Shown here: positions 25,400-33,117 of the stretch, piece after piece | How positions within the stretch are numbered: the first letter of the stretch is position 1 | Layout: every line of letters starts with the position of its first letter | From: an uncultured Prevotellaceae bacterium | GTDB lineage: Bacteria; Bacteroidota; Bacteroidia; Bacteroidales; Bacteroidaceae | Assembly: GCA_947303695.1 (NCBI GenBank) | Contig: CAMYYX010000002.1 | Coordinates: 1-33,259, forward strand | Direction of reading: 5' to 3' | Length of the DNA stretch: 33,259 bases | Made by a program: the position numbers and the translations under genes | The notes under the pieces: generated by a model | What the model was told of the DNA's origin: nothing | The model's database searches: none | What the model saw: the letters and a program-made list of their open reading frames with translations, nothing else

Positions 25400-26505
25400 T
25401 CTTTTGGCCCTTCTGTGTTTTTCTTCTTCTTCTTTTTCTTCTTTTTCTTTGCGGAATCGAATCTGTTGATGTTATCCTGATCCAATAGGTCGTATGGCCG
25501 GTTGTCGATAGGAGTGGCATCCTCGCGTAATGACATTGGTTTCTTTCCCTCGCGATTCATGCTGATAATTTCCAAAGCCCGAGCTGCAGTGATGGTTTCC
25601 TCGCGTACCAATGAATGTTTATCGGTGGAATAGGTAATCATCTTGGCCATGATGTCTGACTTGAAATAGAAGTACTCGTCATCCATGGTGTGCAGCGTAA
25701 TCTCTCGTGAAGGCAGTCCCTTTAGCGATTCAACGTATTGATCCACTTCATAGTTCATGCAACACTTGAGTTTTGCACATTGACCGGCAAGTTTCTGGGG
25801 ATTGAGCGAGAGGTCTTGGAAGCGGGCTGCACTGGTAGATACACTGATGAATTTTGTCATCCAAGTGGCACAACACAATTCACGGCCACAAGGACCTATA
25901 CCACCGATTCTACCAGCTTCTTGTCGTGCACCAATCTGTTTCATCTCTATTCTCACCCTGAACCGTTCAGCCAGCACCTTAATGAGTTGTCGGAAGTCAA
26001 CACGGTCATCAGCAATATAATAGAAGATGGCTTTATTTCCGTCTCCTTGGTATTCTACATCACCAATTTTCATCTCCAGACCAAGGTTCTTGGCAATCTG
26101 GCGCGATTCTATCATGGTCTCGTGTTCACGAGCTTTCGCCTCTGCAAATTTATCCATATCTACAGGACGTGCTTTACGGTAAATCCGTTTGAATTCCGTT
26201 CCTGGACGTAAGTTAGCTTTCTTTACTTGTAAAGCTACGAGCCTACCGGTCATAGTGACTGTACCGATATCATGGCCAGGACTTGCCTCTACTGCCACGA
26301 TATCACCTTTCTCCAACTGCAGATTGTTGGAATTGAGGAAATAACCTTTACGAGGAGGTTTGAACTGTATTTCTACCAGTTCTGACGCTTGTTCGTTGTC
26401 TGGCAAATCGGCCAGCCAATCATATGAGTTGAGTTTGTCGGTCTGTCTGCTACATCCTTTCACAGAAAATCCACAACAGCAGTTGCCTGTCTTGAATTCG
26501 TTCAC
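25396..26505 (-). CDS. PSP1-domain protein (RicT/YaaT-like)
   Basis: A Cys-rich cytosolic protein of 369 residues from the chosen start. It contains the PSP1 core: LEKGDIVAVEASPGHDIGTVTMTG, IGGIGPCGRELCCATW, and NPQKLAGQCAKLKCCMNYE. In Bacillus the homologue RicT (YaaT) acts in an Fe-S-bearing complex affecting RNA processing. Bacteroidota members are uncharacterised and commonly lie before gldH, as here. The start is uncertain. GTG at 26505 is close to the first conserved segment and clears the upstream gene. A TTG at 26574 would add 23 unconserved residues and overlap that gene. The C-terminus has an unbroken run of about a dozen Lys. Confidence 0.85.
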   Translation of the reverse strand: MNEFKTGNCCCGFSVKGCSRQTDKLNSYDWLADLPDNEQASELVEIQFKPPRKGYFLNSNNLQLEKGDIVAVEASPGHDIGTVTMTGRLVALQVKKANLRPGTEFKRIYRKARPVDMDKFAEAKAREHETMIESRQIAKNLGLEMKIGDVEYQGDGNKAIFYYIADDRVDFRQLIKVLAERFRVRIEMKQIGARQEAGRIGGIGPCGRELCCATWMTKFISVSTSAARFQDLSLNPQKLAGQCAKLKCCMNYEVDQYVESLKGLPSREITLHTMDDEYFYFKSDIMAKMITYSTDKHSLVREETITAARALEIISMNREGKKPMSLREDATPIDNRPYDLLDQDNINRFDSAKKKKKKKKKKNTEGPKE

Positions 26506-26545
26506 AATCTTATTTAAATTAAGCGATTTACAATTAACGATTTGA

Positions 26546-28054
26546 TTATTTAATCGGTCTGCCTTCGCTGTCAAATCTCAGTTTCGGTTTGCGGGCCGTT
26601 TCTTTCGATTTGTCTCTGCGATGGTCTTTTCCGTTATCTTTAAATTTATTTGTCTCTCTCTTCGGTTTGTCACCGTAGTCCTTCGGCTTGCGCTCTGTTG
26701 TTTTCTTGTCGAACGGACGTGATTTGAAGTAATGATTGTCATTGTCAGGACGATAATCTGCGCTACGATCACCCCACTTGAAGTTATGACGATTCAGCCG
26801 AGGTTCTTCCTTCATGTCTCCATCTTCCTGCTCTTGAGTAGATTCGTTATCACGTTTATGCCCTTTGAACTTCAGGTTACGCTGACGGTCCTCCGATGTC
26901 TTGATATCCATTCCTTCTTCACGGCGTTCCTTCAGTTTTCCTTCAAATACTTGATACTTACGGAATTCACACTCCAATGCTCCATTATAGAGGATGATGC
27001 GTGTTGATGGGCGGAACCCGATTCTCGAGAAGCACTCTTCATGATAGCTTAGTATCCAAGCGTCATTCCCTACGAACGAATGCTTGAGTGTTCTACCGAT
27101 ATCACCATACAATCCCAGGATATCTTCGGTAGTGATACGTTCTCCATACGGAGGGTTCGTCACGATAATCGCTGGTTGTTGTGGCTGTTCCATATCACGG
27201 ATATCTTGCTGGCTCACTTCTACAAAGCTGCCGACACCTGCTGATTTCACGTTTTCCTGTGCAATGGCTACAGCACGTCGATTGATATCGTATCCGTAAA
27301 TCTTATGATGGAACTCCTTTTCTTGAGAATCATCGTTATAGATTTCGTCGAAGAGGTCGGGATCGAAGTCTTTCCAGCGTTCAAAGGCAAATTCCTTGCG
27401 GAACACACCTGGGTAGATGTTACGTGCAATCAATGCTGCTTCGATGAGAATTGTTCCTGAGCCACACATTGGATCGATGAAGTCGGAGTTGCCGTCCCAT
27501 CCCGTCAGCATAATCATGCCTGCAGCCAATACTTCGTTGAGGGGAGCTGATACTGTTCCTACCCTGTAGCCTCTGTGATGCAGACTCTCACCTGAGCTGT
27601 CGAGTGAGATGGTGACTTTGTCCTCTGCGATATGCAGGTTGATCCGAATGTCTGGATTTGAGATACCTACATTGGGCCGTTTGCCTGTCTTCTCCCTAAA
27701 GAAATCAGCAATAGCATCTTTTACACGATAGGCGGCGAAGCGTGAGTGGCGGAATTCTTCCGAGAACACAACGGCATCTACCACGAAGGTACTGTCGTTA
27801 TCCATATATTTTGACCAGTCGATTTTCTTCACCTCATTATATACTTCATCAGCATCGCTAGCCTTGAATTCGTGAATAGGCATTAATATCTTGACGGCTG
27901 TTCGCAGGCAGAAGTTTGCGCGATAAAGCATTGCCTTATCACCCTTGAACGATACCATACGAATGCCTTGCTCAATATCTTGAGCTCCTATTTTCTCTAA
28001 TTCTTTTGCCAATAGCTCTTCAAGGCCGGCAAATGTCTTTGCTATAATCTTCAT
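26546..28054 (-). CDS. THUMP-domain rRNA methyltransferase, RlmL (N-terminal YcbY)-like, with a long basic tail
   Basis: A protein of 502 residues. A THUMP RNA-binding domain (about 45-155) is followed by a class I methyltransferase domain of the UPF0020 type. The SAM motif is FIDPMCGSGT near residue 195 and the catalytic motif is NPPYGER near 300. E. coli RlmL makes m2G2445 in 23S rRNA, and that is the likely reaction here. Beyond about residue 375 the family core ends and a tail of some 125 residues, rich in Lys, Arg, Asp and Asn, follows. It is probably disordered and may bind RNA. ATG 28054 is chosen because the longer frame would begin at a TTG (28069) inside a 7-bp tandem repeat. Confidence 0.88.
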   Translation of the reverse strand: MKIIAKTFAGLEELLAKELEKIGAQDIEQGIRMVSFKGDKAMLYRANFCLRTAVKILMPIHEFKASDADEVYNEVKKIDWSKYMDNDSTFVVDAVVFSEEFRHSRFAAYRVKDAIADFFREKTGKRPNVGISNPDIRINLHIAEDKVTISLDSSGESLHHRGYRVGTVSAPLNEVLAAGMIMLTGWDGNSDFIDPMCGSGTILIEAALIARNIYPGVFRKEFAFERWKDFDPDLFDEIYNDDSQEKEFHHKIYGYDINRRAVAIAQENVKSAGVGSFVEVSQQDIRDMEQPQQPAIIVTNPPYGERITTEDILGLYGDIGRTLKHSFVGNDAWILSYHEECFSRIGFRPSTRIILYNGALECEFRKYQVFEGKLKERREEGMDIKTSEDRQRNLKFKGHKRDNESTQEQEDGDMKEEPRLNRHNFKWGDRSADYRPDNDNHYFKSRPFDKKTTERKPKDYGDKPKRETNKFKDNGKDHRRDKSKETARKPKLRFDSEGRPIK

Positions 28055-28059
28055 TCTTT

Positions 28060-28094
28060 CAACTATCAACTATTAACTATCAACTATCAACTCT
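28060..28094. repeat. Five 7-bp tandem repeats filling the epsC-rlmL gap
   Basis: Plus-strand units are CAACTAT, CAACTAT, TAACTAT, CAACTAT and CAACTCT, contiguous and without interruption. They occupy 35 of the 40 bp between the two genes, ending exactly at the serine acetyltransferase stop and 5 bp from the methyltransferase ATG. Confidence 0.95.
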
Positions 28095-28850
28095 TTACAG
28101 TCCTCCCCAATCTTCTGGTCTCACGATGTGGCTTTTTCGCTTTTTAGCCTGTACCAGTTGTTCTCCTGGCTGAGTACTTTCTGTTACCCACAGGTTACCA
28201 CCGATGACCGTTCCACGAGCAATGGTGATACGTCCAAGAATGGTTGCGTTACTATATACAATCACGTTGTCCTCCAGAATCGGATGGCGAGGTATACCCT
28301 TGATGGGGTTACCGTTCTCGTCGCGAGGAAAACTCTTGGCTCCAAGTGTCACACCCTGATACAACTTCACATTATTGCCAATGATACAAGTCTCACCAAT
28401 CACGACACCCGTTCCGTGGTCGATTGTGAAGTAGTCGCCAATCTGTGCTCCTGGGTGGATATCGATACCTGTTTCTGAATGTGCCATTTCTGTCAGGATA
28501 CGTGGAATCAATTCAACTCCCATTGTCAACAGCTCGTGTGCCACACGATAGTTGATAAGTGCCTTGATGACAGGATAGCAGCAGATAATCTCATCGTAGC
28601 CTTTGGCTGCAGGGTCACCGTTATAGGCGGCCTCAACGTCAGTTTGTAAGCTGTGATTGATGTTGTCCAGCCGTTTGATGAACAGTTCTGCCTGTTCTTC
28701 TGTCAGGACGCGAGTTGCCAACAAGTCTTTCAGCAACATCTTTTTGGTCTCCACACTACGAGTATCGTCTCCGTAGAAATCCGGAAAGAGAATGGATCGT
28801 GCAAGCGTCGCAATCTCTTTGGCTGTGTTGATGGGATATGCGTAATTCAT
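28095..28850 (-). CDS. epsC: Serine O-acetyltransferase, EpsC type
   Basis: A protein of 251 residues that makes O-acetylserine from serine and acetyl-CoA, the first step of cysteine synthesis. An N-terminal helical part (about 1-125) is followed by a left-handed beta-helix of hexapeptide repeats. The active-site region HPGAQIGDYFTIDHGTGVVIGET and the glycine-rich LYQGVTLGAKSFPRD loop are intact. It is about 50 residues shorter at the N-terminus than the roughly 300 I recall for Bacteroidota EpsC. No upstream start is possible, because an in-frame TAA (the stop of the preceding gene) lies 7 codons before the ATG. It sits 21 bp after the TPR gene in the recN-led run. Confidence 0.92.
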   Translation of the reverse strand: MNYAYPINTAKEIATLARSILFPDFYGDDTRSVETKKMLLKDLLATRVLTEEQAELFIKRLDNINHSLQTDVEAAYNGDPAAKGYDEIICCYPVIKALINYRVAHELLTMGVELIPRILTEMAHSETGIDIHPGAQIGDYFTIDHGTGVVIGETCIIGNNVKLYQGVTLGAKSFPRDENGNPIKGIPRHPILEDNVIVYSNATILGRITIARGTVIGGNLWVTESTQPGEQLVQAKKRKSHIVRPEDWGGL

Positions 28851-28871
28851 CTTTTTATCTTGTTCGTCTTT

Positions 28872-30563
28872 TTATTCTTCAATTGTCTTCAGCAGTTCTT
28901 TGGCTGATTCATCGCCCATGTCTGCAGCTTTTTTCAAATTGGCTATTCCTTTTGCCTTTTCTCCGTTCTGGGTTTGTGCATAACCCAATATACGGAGCGC
29001 ATTTACGTTTTGCGGCTCCAGTGATAGAAGTTGGTTGGCGGTAGTGATACAATCGTCCAGCTCGTTCACTTTCAGCAATAGCGCACATTTCTCGATATAG
29101 AGCATCGAGGCTTGAGGCGCCATACCGATGGCGGTAGTCAAATCGTCGAGTGCCTGCTGATACATCTTTGCTTTTTGTTCGAGTTTCGCTCTGTCATAGT
29201 AGAACGATGTGTTCACCTGATTGTTGCTGAGGAAACAGTATTGGTTGTAGTCGTTGACGGCTTCACGGTATTGTTCTGCTGCTGCATGGAGCTGTCCTCT
29301 GCGTAATACGTACTTGGCTGCCTCAGCAGGCATCGGGGTTGGGAACATAGCCAATGCGCTGTCAATCATAGCTATCTGCACGCTCAAGCTGTCACCTGCT
29401 CCTTCGTGAGCGATGCTGGCTGCATAATACACCTCAGGTGAACGGTCTTTGCTGCTGTTGATAGCTTCATAGTGGTCTACTGCTGCTCTGAAATCCTTCT
29501 TCGACATCAGAATCTGACCTTTCAGCATCTTGTATTCCATTACGTCAGGTTGCTCTTCCAATGCTTTGTTGATATAATCCAAGGCGAGGTCGAACGTCCA
29601 TTTCTCGTATGGCGGCTCTGGTTGATATACCAGTTTCGTGTTGATGATATCTGCAATCTTGGTGTTGGCCAGTGCTTTGTCCGTGCTGAGTTTGTAATAG
29701 GTCTGAAGATCGCGGTCAGCCTCATCAAAGCGATGTAGGTCGATGAGTGGGGTTGCTCTGCGGAAATAACCTTCTGCATTGTCAGGATAGGTTTCGACAA
29801 ACAGGTTGAGCAAGTCGAGATACTCCTCGTTGCCCATGCTGGTGGACTTCATATAGAGATAAACCAGACTTTCTGACGCATTATCTGGCAATCCTTTTGC
29901 AATGTGTATGCTTTCAAGTGCCAATGAGTTGACCCTTGTTGTGATGGCTTTGATGGATAAGGTGTCAGCAAATCCAATACCAAGCACATATCCGTTGTTA
30001 CCCATTGACGGTTGGGTCGTACCTATCAGTTCACCTTTGGCATTCAACACAGGTGTTCCTTGATAGGACTCATCTGTGGCATACGAAACTGTATAGTAGG
30101 GACAATTGTCCGCGATGGTCTTGATGGAGCTAACTTGTGCGCTTGGACATGATGCCAGTTTGCCTTTCGAGTATTTCAGGGTGAACACTAACGCACCTTC
30201 CGACGAGACGGTTTCTGCTTGGGTGAGCGCAACATTCTTTTTCGTGTTCACTTTGAACTTCACAAGTGAATAGGTGTCATCCGCTCCTAAAATCCATTTT
30301 ACGGGACTCTTCTCACCATTCACATCCACCACTACAGCACTATATGCATCCTTGAACAGTTGGTAGTCAGCAAGGGCTACACCTTCTGTGTTGATATAGA
30401 ATCCGGTACCTTTCTTCATCAGGTTGCCATCTTTGTCGTATGTCAACACTTCTACAATGGCCTTCATGGCCTTACTGCTCCATTTGGGTGCAGCTGCCTC
30501 TTGAGCCTTCAGGGTTAGGGTGACGATGGTTAAGGTTGTTATGATGATTGTCTTCAGTTTCAT
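28872..30563 (-). CDS. Secreted TPR protein with a catalytically dead trypsin-like domain
   Basis: A protein of 563 residues. A signal peptide (about 1-21, ending LKAQ) is followed by an HtrA/trypsin-like domain (about 30-210) and then tetratricopeptide repeats to the C-terminus (about 225-560). The protease fold is recognisable from GTGFYINTEGVALADY, LVKFKV and GTPVLNAKGELIGT. Aligning it by eye with HtrA, the catalytic His becomes Gln68, Asp becomes Tyr98 and Ser becomes Gln168 (GNSGGP is SYQGTP here). It is therefore probably a binding scaffold, not an enzyme, in the periplasm. It lies 5 bp after recN and 21 bp before epsC. No shared function with these neighbours is evident. Confidence 0.85.
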   Translation of the reverse strand: MKLKTIIITTLTIVTLTLKAQEAAAPKWSSKAMKAIVEVLTYDKDGNLMKKGTGFYINTEGVALADYQLFKDAYSAVVVDVNGEKSPVKWILGADDTYSLVKFKVNTKKNVALTQAETVSSEGALVFTLKYSKGKLASCPSAQVSSIKTIADNCPYYTVSYATDESYQGTPVLNAKGELIGTTQPSMGNNGYVLGIGFADTLSIKAITTRVNSLALESIHIAKGLPDNASESLVYLYMKSTSMGNEEYLDLLNLFVETYPDNAEGYFRRATPLIDLHRFDEADRDLQTYYKLSTDKALANTKIADIINTKLVYQPEPPYEKWTFDLALDYINKALEEQPDVMEYKMLKGQILMSKKDFRAAVDHYEAINSSKDRSPEVYYAASIAHEGAGDSLSVQIAMIDSALAMFPTPMPAEAAKYVLRRGQLHAAAEQYREAVNDYNQYCFLSNNQVNTSFYYDRAKLEQKAKMYQQALDDLTTAIGMAPQASMLYIEKCALLLKVNELDDCITTANQLLSLEPQNVNALRILGYAQTQNGEKAKGIANLKKAADMGDESAKELLKTIEE

Positions 30564-30568
30564 ATCTA

Positions 30569-32302
30569 TTAATTGTTTAACAGTTCTCTTGCGTTGTTCA
30601 TTGCTGCCTCTGTAAGGGTTGAGCCGCTCAGCATGTGAGCTATCTCTTCAATCCGTTGCGTTGCAGAGAGCTCGGTGATGTGGGTCAGGGTCGTATCGGC
30701 TTCTTCCTCCTTGTACACTTTGTAGTGGTGCTCACCTTTGGCAGCAATCTGCGGCAGGTGGGTGATGCTGATGACCTGACAACCTTGTTGACTCATGCCT
30801 TGCATCATCAATGCCATCTGTTCGGCTATCTTACCTGACACACCTGTATCGATTTCATCAAAGATGATGGTAGGAAGTTTCGATGCGCTGGCTATCAAGG
30901 CTTTCAGCGAAAGCATCACTCGTGCAATCTCTCCACCTGATGCAATCTGCGAAAGCGGTTGTGTGGGTACGTTCTTGTTGGCAGAGAACCAGAACTCCAC
31001 CTTGTCCATACCGCTCCATCCTGGTTCGGCTGTCTGAGCCAGGTTTACTTCGAATCTCACGTTTGGCATACCCAGTGTGATGAGTCGGCTGATGATGTCT
31101 TCTTCCAACGCTTTCTTGGCTGTCAGTCGCATCTCTGTCAGTCGCTTGGCTTGAGTCATTACCGCTTCCTTAGAGGCGTTCAGTTCGTGTTCCAGCTCAG
31201 CTATATGTTCTTCGCTGTGATCAATGAGGGTCAATTGCTGCTCCAATTCCTTTTGCAGTTTTATCAACTCGCTCACATTGTCCACATGATGTTTCTTTTG
31301 TAGTGAGTAGAGGGTGTCCAGACGTTCTTCCACCTGTTCCAGCCGCTGAGGGTCGTATTCCACTTCATCGGTTTTTTGCCCGATTTCATCGGCAATATCT
31401 TTCAGTTCGATGTAGCAACTTTCCAATCGTTGTGTCAGTTCCTCAGTTTTGCTATATACCTTGCTGGCGCTTTGAAGTGCTGCGAGGCCTTGCTTCACAC
31501 GTTCCAGCGTATTGGCATCCTCGTCAGCTTCCAGACATTGTTGAGCCATATACAGGCTTTTCTTGATTTCCTCGGCATGACTCAGCATCTCCTGTTCTGC
31601 CTCCAACTCTTCTTGTTCTCCTTCCACGAGTGCTGCTTCAGCCAGTTGTTGAGCCTGAAACCGTAGGTAGTCCTCTTGGTCGTGACTCTGCTGTGCCTGT
31701 TCCTTCAGCTCCTTCAATTGCTGTCGAATGCTTAGGAAGTGTGAATAGCGCTCAACGTAATCCTTCACCTCATTGGCATCGTGAGCCAACGTGTCCAGCA
31801 GGTTCAACTGGAAGTCCTCTTTACCCAACAGCAGATTCTGGTGTTGCGAATGAATGTCGATGAGCTGATTGCCTATCTCTTTCAAGAGCGATAGGTTGAC
31901 AGGTGTGTCGTTGATAAATGCACGGCTTTTGCCTTCTGCAGTCAATTCGCGTCGGATGATACAATGCGACCCGTCGAAATCAAGGTCGTTTTGAGCAAAG
32001 AAGTCTAAGACCCTCTCCCCGCTCTCCCTTAAAGGGCGAGAGCTTAAGTTTTGAGAGGTCAAGTCCTCCTTTAAGGAGGATTTAGAAGGTCCAAGATCGA
32101 ACTCTGCTTCGATCATGCATCTCCTCTCGCCGGCCTTGATTGCTTTCATGTCTGCACGTTCGCCAAGTAGCAGCCCTATAGCTCCTAGAATGATGGATTT
32201 ACCAGCACCGGTCTCGCCAGTGATGACAGAAAATCCTGAATGCCAATTGATGTCCAGCTGATCAATCAGCGCATAGTGCTCAATATGTAACGATTGTATC
32301 AA
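30569..32302 (-). CDS. recN: DNA repair ATPase RecN with an in-frame insertion
   Basis: A protein of 577 residues, an SMC-like ATPase for double-strand break repair. Walker A is GETGAGKS (29-36). A long coiled coil spans about 150-390. The ABC signature IASGGEIARVML lies near 455, and Walker B IIFDEIDTGVSG near 480. RecN is usually about 550-555 residues. The excess lies at about residues 71-99, between MIEAEFDL and FFAQNDLDFDG, where the DNA carries two palindromes and reads like an inserted repeat element. The insertion keeps the frame and all catalytic motifs. The gene heads a minus-strand run of six close-packed genes and has a likely promoter at 32365-32372. Confidence 0.95.
   Translation of the reverse strand: MIQSLHIEHYALIDQLDINWHSGFSVITGETGAGKSIILGAIGLLLGERADMKAIKAGERRCMIEAEFDLGPSKSSLKEDLTSQNLSSRPLRESGERVLDFFAQNDLDFDGSHCIIRRELTAEGKSRAFINDTPVNLSLLKEIGNQLIDIHSQHQNLLLGKEDFQLNLLDTLAHDANEVKDYVERYSHFLSIRQQLKELKEQAQQSHDQEDYLRFQAQQLAEAALVEGEQEELEAEQEMLSHAEEIKKSLYMAQQCLEADEDANTLERVKQGLAALQSASKVYSKTEELTQRLESCYIELKDIADEIGQKTDEVEYDPQRLEQVEERLDTLYSLQKKHHVDNVSELIKLQKELEQQLTLIDHSEEHIAELEHELNASKEAVMTQAKRLTEMRLTAKKALEEDIISRLITLGMPNVRFEVNLAQTAEPGWSGMDKVEFWFSANKNVPTQPLSQIASGGEIARVMLSLKALIASASKLPTIIFDEIDTGVSGKIAEQMALMMQGMSQQGCQVISITHLPQIAAKGEHHYKVYKEEEADTTLTHITELSATQRIEEIAHMLSGSTLTEAAMNNARELLNN
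32006..32092. repeat. Palindrome-bearing repeat element inserted in frame in recN
   Basis: The segment contains two inverted repeats. GCTCTCCCTT at 32021-32030 pairs with AAGGG and AGAGC (32032-32043, a 2-nt bulge between them), and TCCTCCTT at 32064-32071 pairs perfectly with AAGGAGGA at 32073-32080. Its outer ends carry a short imperfect inverted repeat (GACCCTC / GAAGGTC). They are flanked by similar octamers GTCTAAGA (32003-32010) and GTCCAAGA (32089-32096), a possible imperfect target duplication. It encodes about 29 RecN residues absent from the usual family layout. Confidence 0.7.
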
Positions 32303-32364
32303 TGTTTCAATTATTTGCTGCTTGGCTTTGCCAAAATAGACACACTCCGTGTGCTTTCAACCTG

Positions 32365-32372
32365 CAAAGTTA
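32365..32372 (-). promoter_or_regulatory. Predicted -7 element for recN
   Basis: The minus strand reads TAACTTTG, an exact TAnnTTTG match, about 62 nt upstream of the recN ATG. The leader it would give contains two small inverted repeats: TTGGC-TTT-GCCAA at 32322-32334 and CACAC-TCC-GTGTG at 32341-32353. No exact -33 TTTG is seen. Confidence 0.5.
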
Positions 32373-32379
32373 CAAATAA

Positions 32380-32408
32380 TTTACCATTTAACCATTTACT
32401 ATTTACTA
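32380..32408. repeat. 7-bp tandem repeats upstream of recN
   Basis: Plus-strand units are TTTACCA (32380), TTTAACCA (32387, one base longer), TTTACTA (32395, its last base at 32401) and TTTACTA (32402). They lie immediately upstream of the recN -7 element. Confidence 0.7.
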
Positions 32409-32481
32409 TTTTTGTAGTTTTCCTATATTTTTACATTATATCATTTTTTATTTTTTACATTTTCCTTCATAAAGCTTGCTT

Positions 32482-32501
32482 TTTTCTCTCAAAAGAGAAA
32501 A
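32482..32501. other. Inverted repeat in the recN upstream region
   Basis: An 8-bp perfect stem (TTTTCTCT / AGAGAAAA) with loop CAAA. It lacks a T-run on the minus strand, so its role as terminator of the gene at 32602 is doubtful. The gap of about 300 bp between recN and that gene holds this hairpin, the one at 32524-32549, the 7-bp repeats and the recN promoter. I see no gene in it. Confidence 0.5.
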
Positions 32502-32523
32502 CCCCATACCAAACTATACGAAA

Positions 32524-32549
32524 GATGCATGTCCTCTCGAACATGCATC
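32524..32549 (-). terminator. Hairpin, probable terminator of the small secreted protein gene
   Basis: A 9-bp perfect stem (GATGCATGT / ACATGCATC) has an 8-nt loop and is followed on the minus strand by TTTCG. It lies 53 bp beyond the stop of the minus-strand gene at 32602. The T-run is short, so the call is moderate. Confidence 0.55.
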
Positions 32550-32601
32550 CTCTACAATCAAAAATTCTACCTATTTTATGTTGTCATGAGTAATTTCATG
32601 A

Positions 32602-33117
32602 TTATCTGCGAGCGAACTGTCCGAAGCGAGGAGCTCCCCAAGGGTTAGCGTGCATGCGGTGACGCTGTGGGAATGCAGGAGCCTGAGCTGCTGGGCGGAG
32701 TTCTTTCTGTACACTTGCGATAGCGCTTGCAAGAGCCTTGCTGCTTACCTGAGTACCGTTGATCACTACTGTGTTGTCCTTTGCGTTCACGATGATGTCC
32801 ATCAGCTCTGGTACTGAGAGTGCGTAGTTGCACTGGTAGTAGTTGCCATTCTCGTCCTTTGGCATAACGTTCACGTTGCCGTCTGTGAGTTCGCTGTTGA
32901 GAACACTTTCACCGTTCATATTGATGATGTCGAAATTGAAATCTACTGCGTTGCTTGCCTCTTCGATGATGCTGAGGATGCACTGGTTGTTTGCGCGGTC
33001 GAATCCGAGACCTACTTCCATGTTGGTTGTAACTGGTGCGTAGTACACTGTTGAGTTCTGAGCGTTTGCACTAACTGTTGCGATGAGACTTGCGATTGCG
33101 ATTACTAATGACTTCAT
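32602..33117 (-). CDS. Small secreted protein of unknown function
   Basis: A protein of 171 residues with a clear signal peptide (about 1-19, ending ANAQ). The mature part (YYAPVTTNMEVGLGFD, then a beta-rich stretch to about 100) does not match a family I know. The last 25 residues are rich in Pro, Arg, His, Gly and aromatic residues (RMHANPWGAPRFGQFARR), probably flexible and strongly basic. There is no lipobox and no T9SS sorting tail. The gene stands alone: a 300-bp gap follows it and at least 142 bp without a gene precede it. I could not find a clear TAnnTTTG element in the upstream sequence, which is AT-rich and reaches the window edge. Confidence 0.75.
   Translation of the reverse strand: MKSLVIAIASLIATVSANAQNSTVYYAPVTTNMEVGLGFDRANNQCILSIIEEASNAVDFNFDIINMNGESVLNSELTDGNVNVMPKDENGNYYQCNYALSVPELMDIIVNAKDNTVVINGTQVSSKALASAIASVQKELRPAAQAPAFPQRHRMHANPWGAPRFGQFARR

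Noticed and set aside
25410..25455. Frameshift or assembly error at the Lys-codon run of the PSP1 gene
   Set aside because: The frame continues cleanly to a stop that overlaps the gldH start in the expected way, so no error needs to be assumed.
32294..32593. A 99-codon plus-strand frame with hydrophobic stretches between recN and the small secreted protein gene
   Set aside because: It overlaps the recN start and promoter, spans several hairpins and AT-rich repeats, and its Phe/Ile/Leu content is what T-rich DNA yields. It is not supported as a gene.
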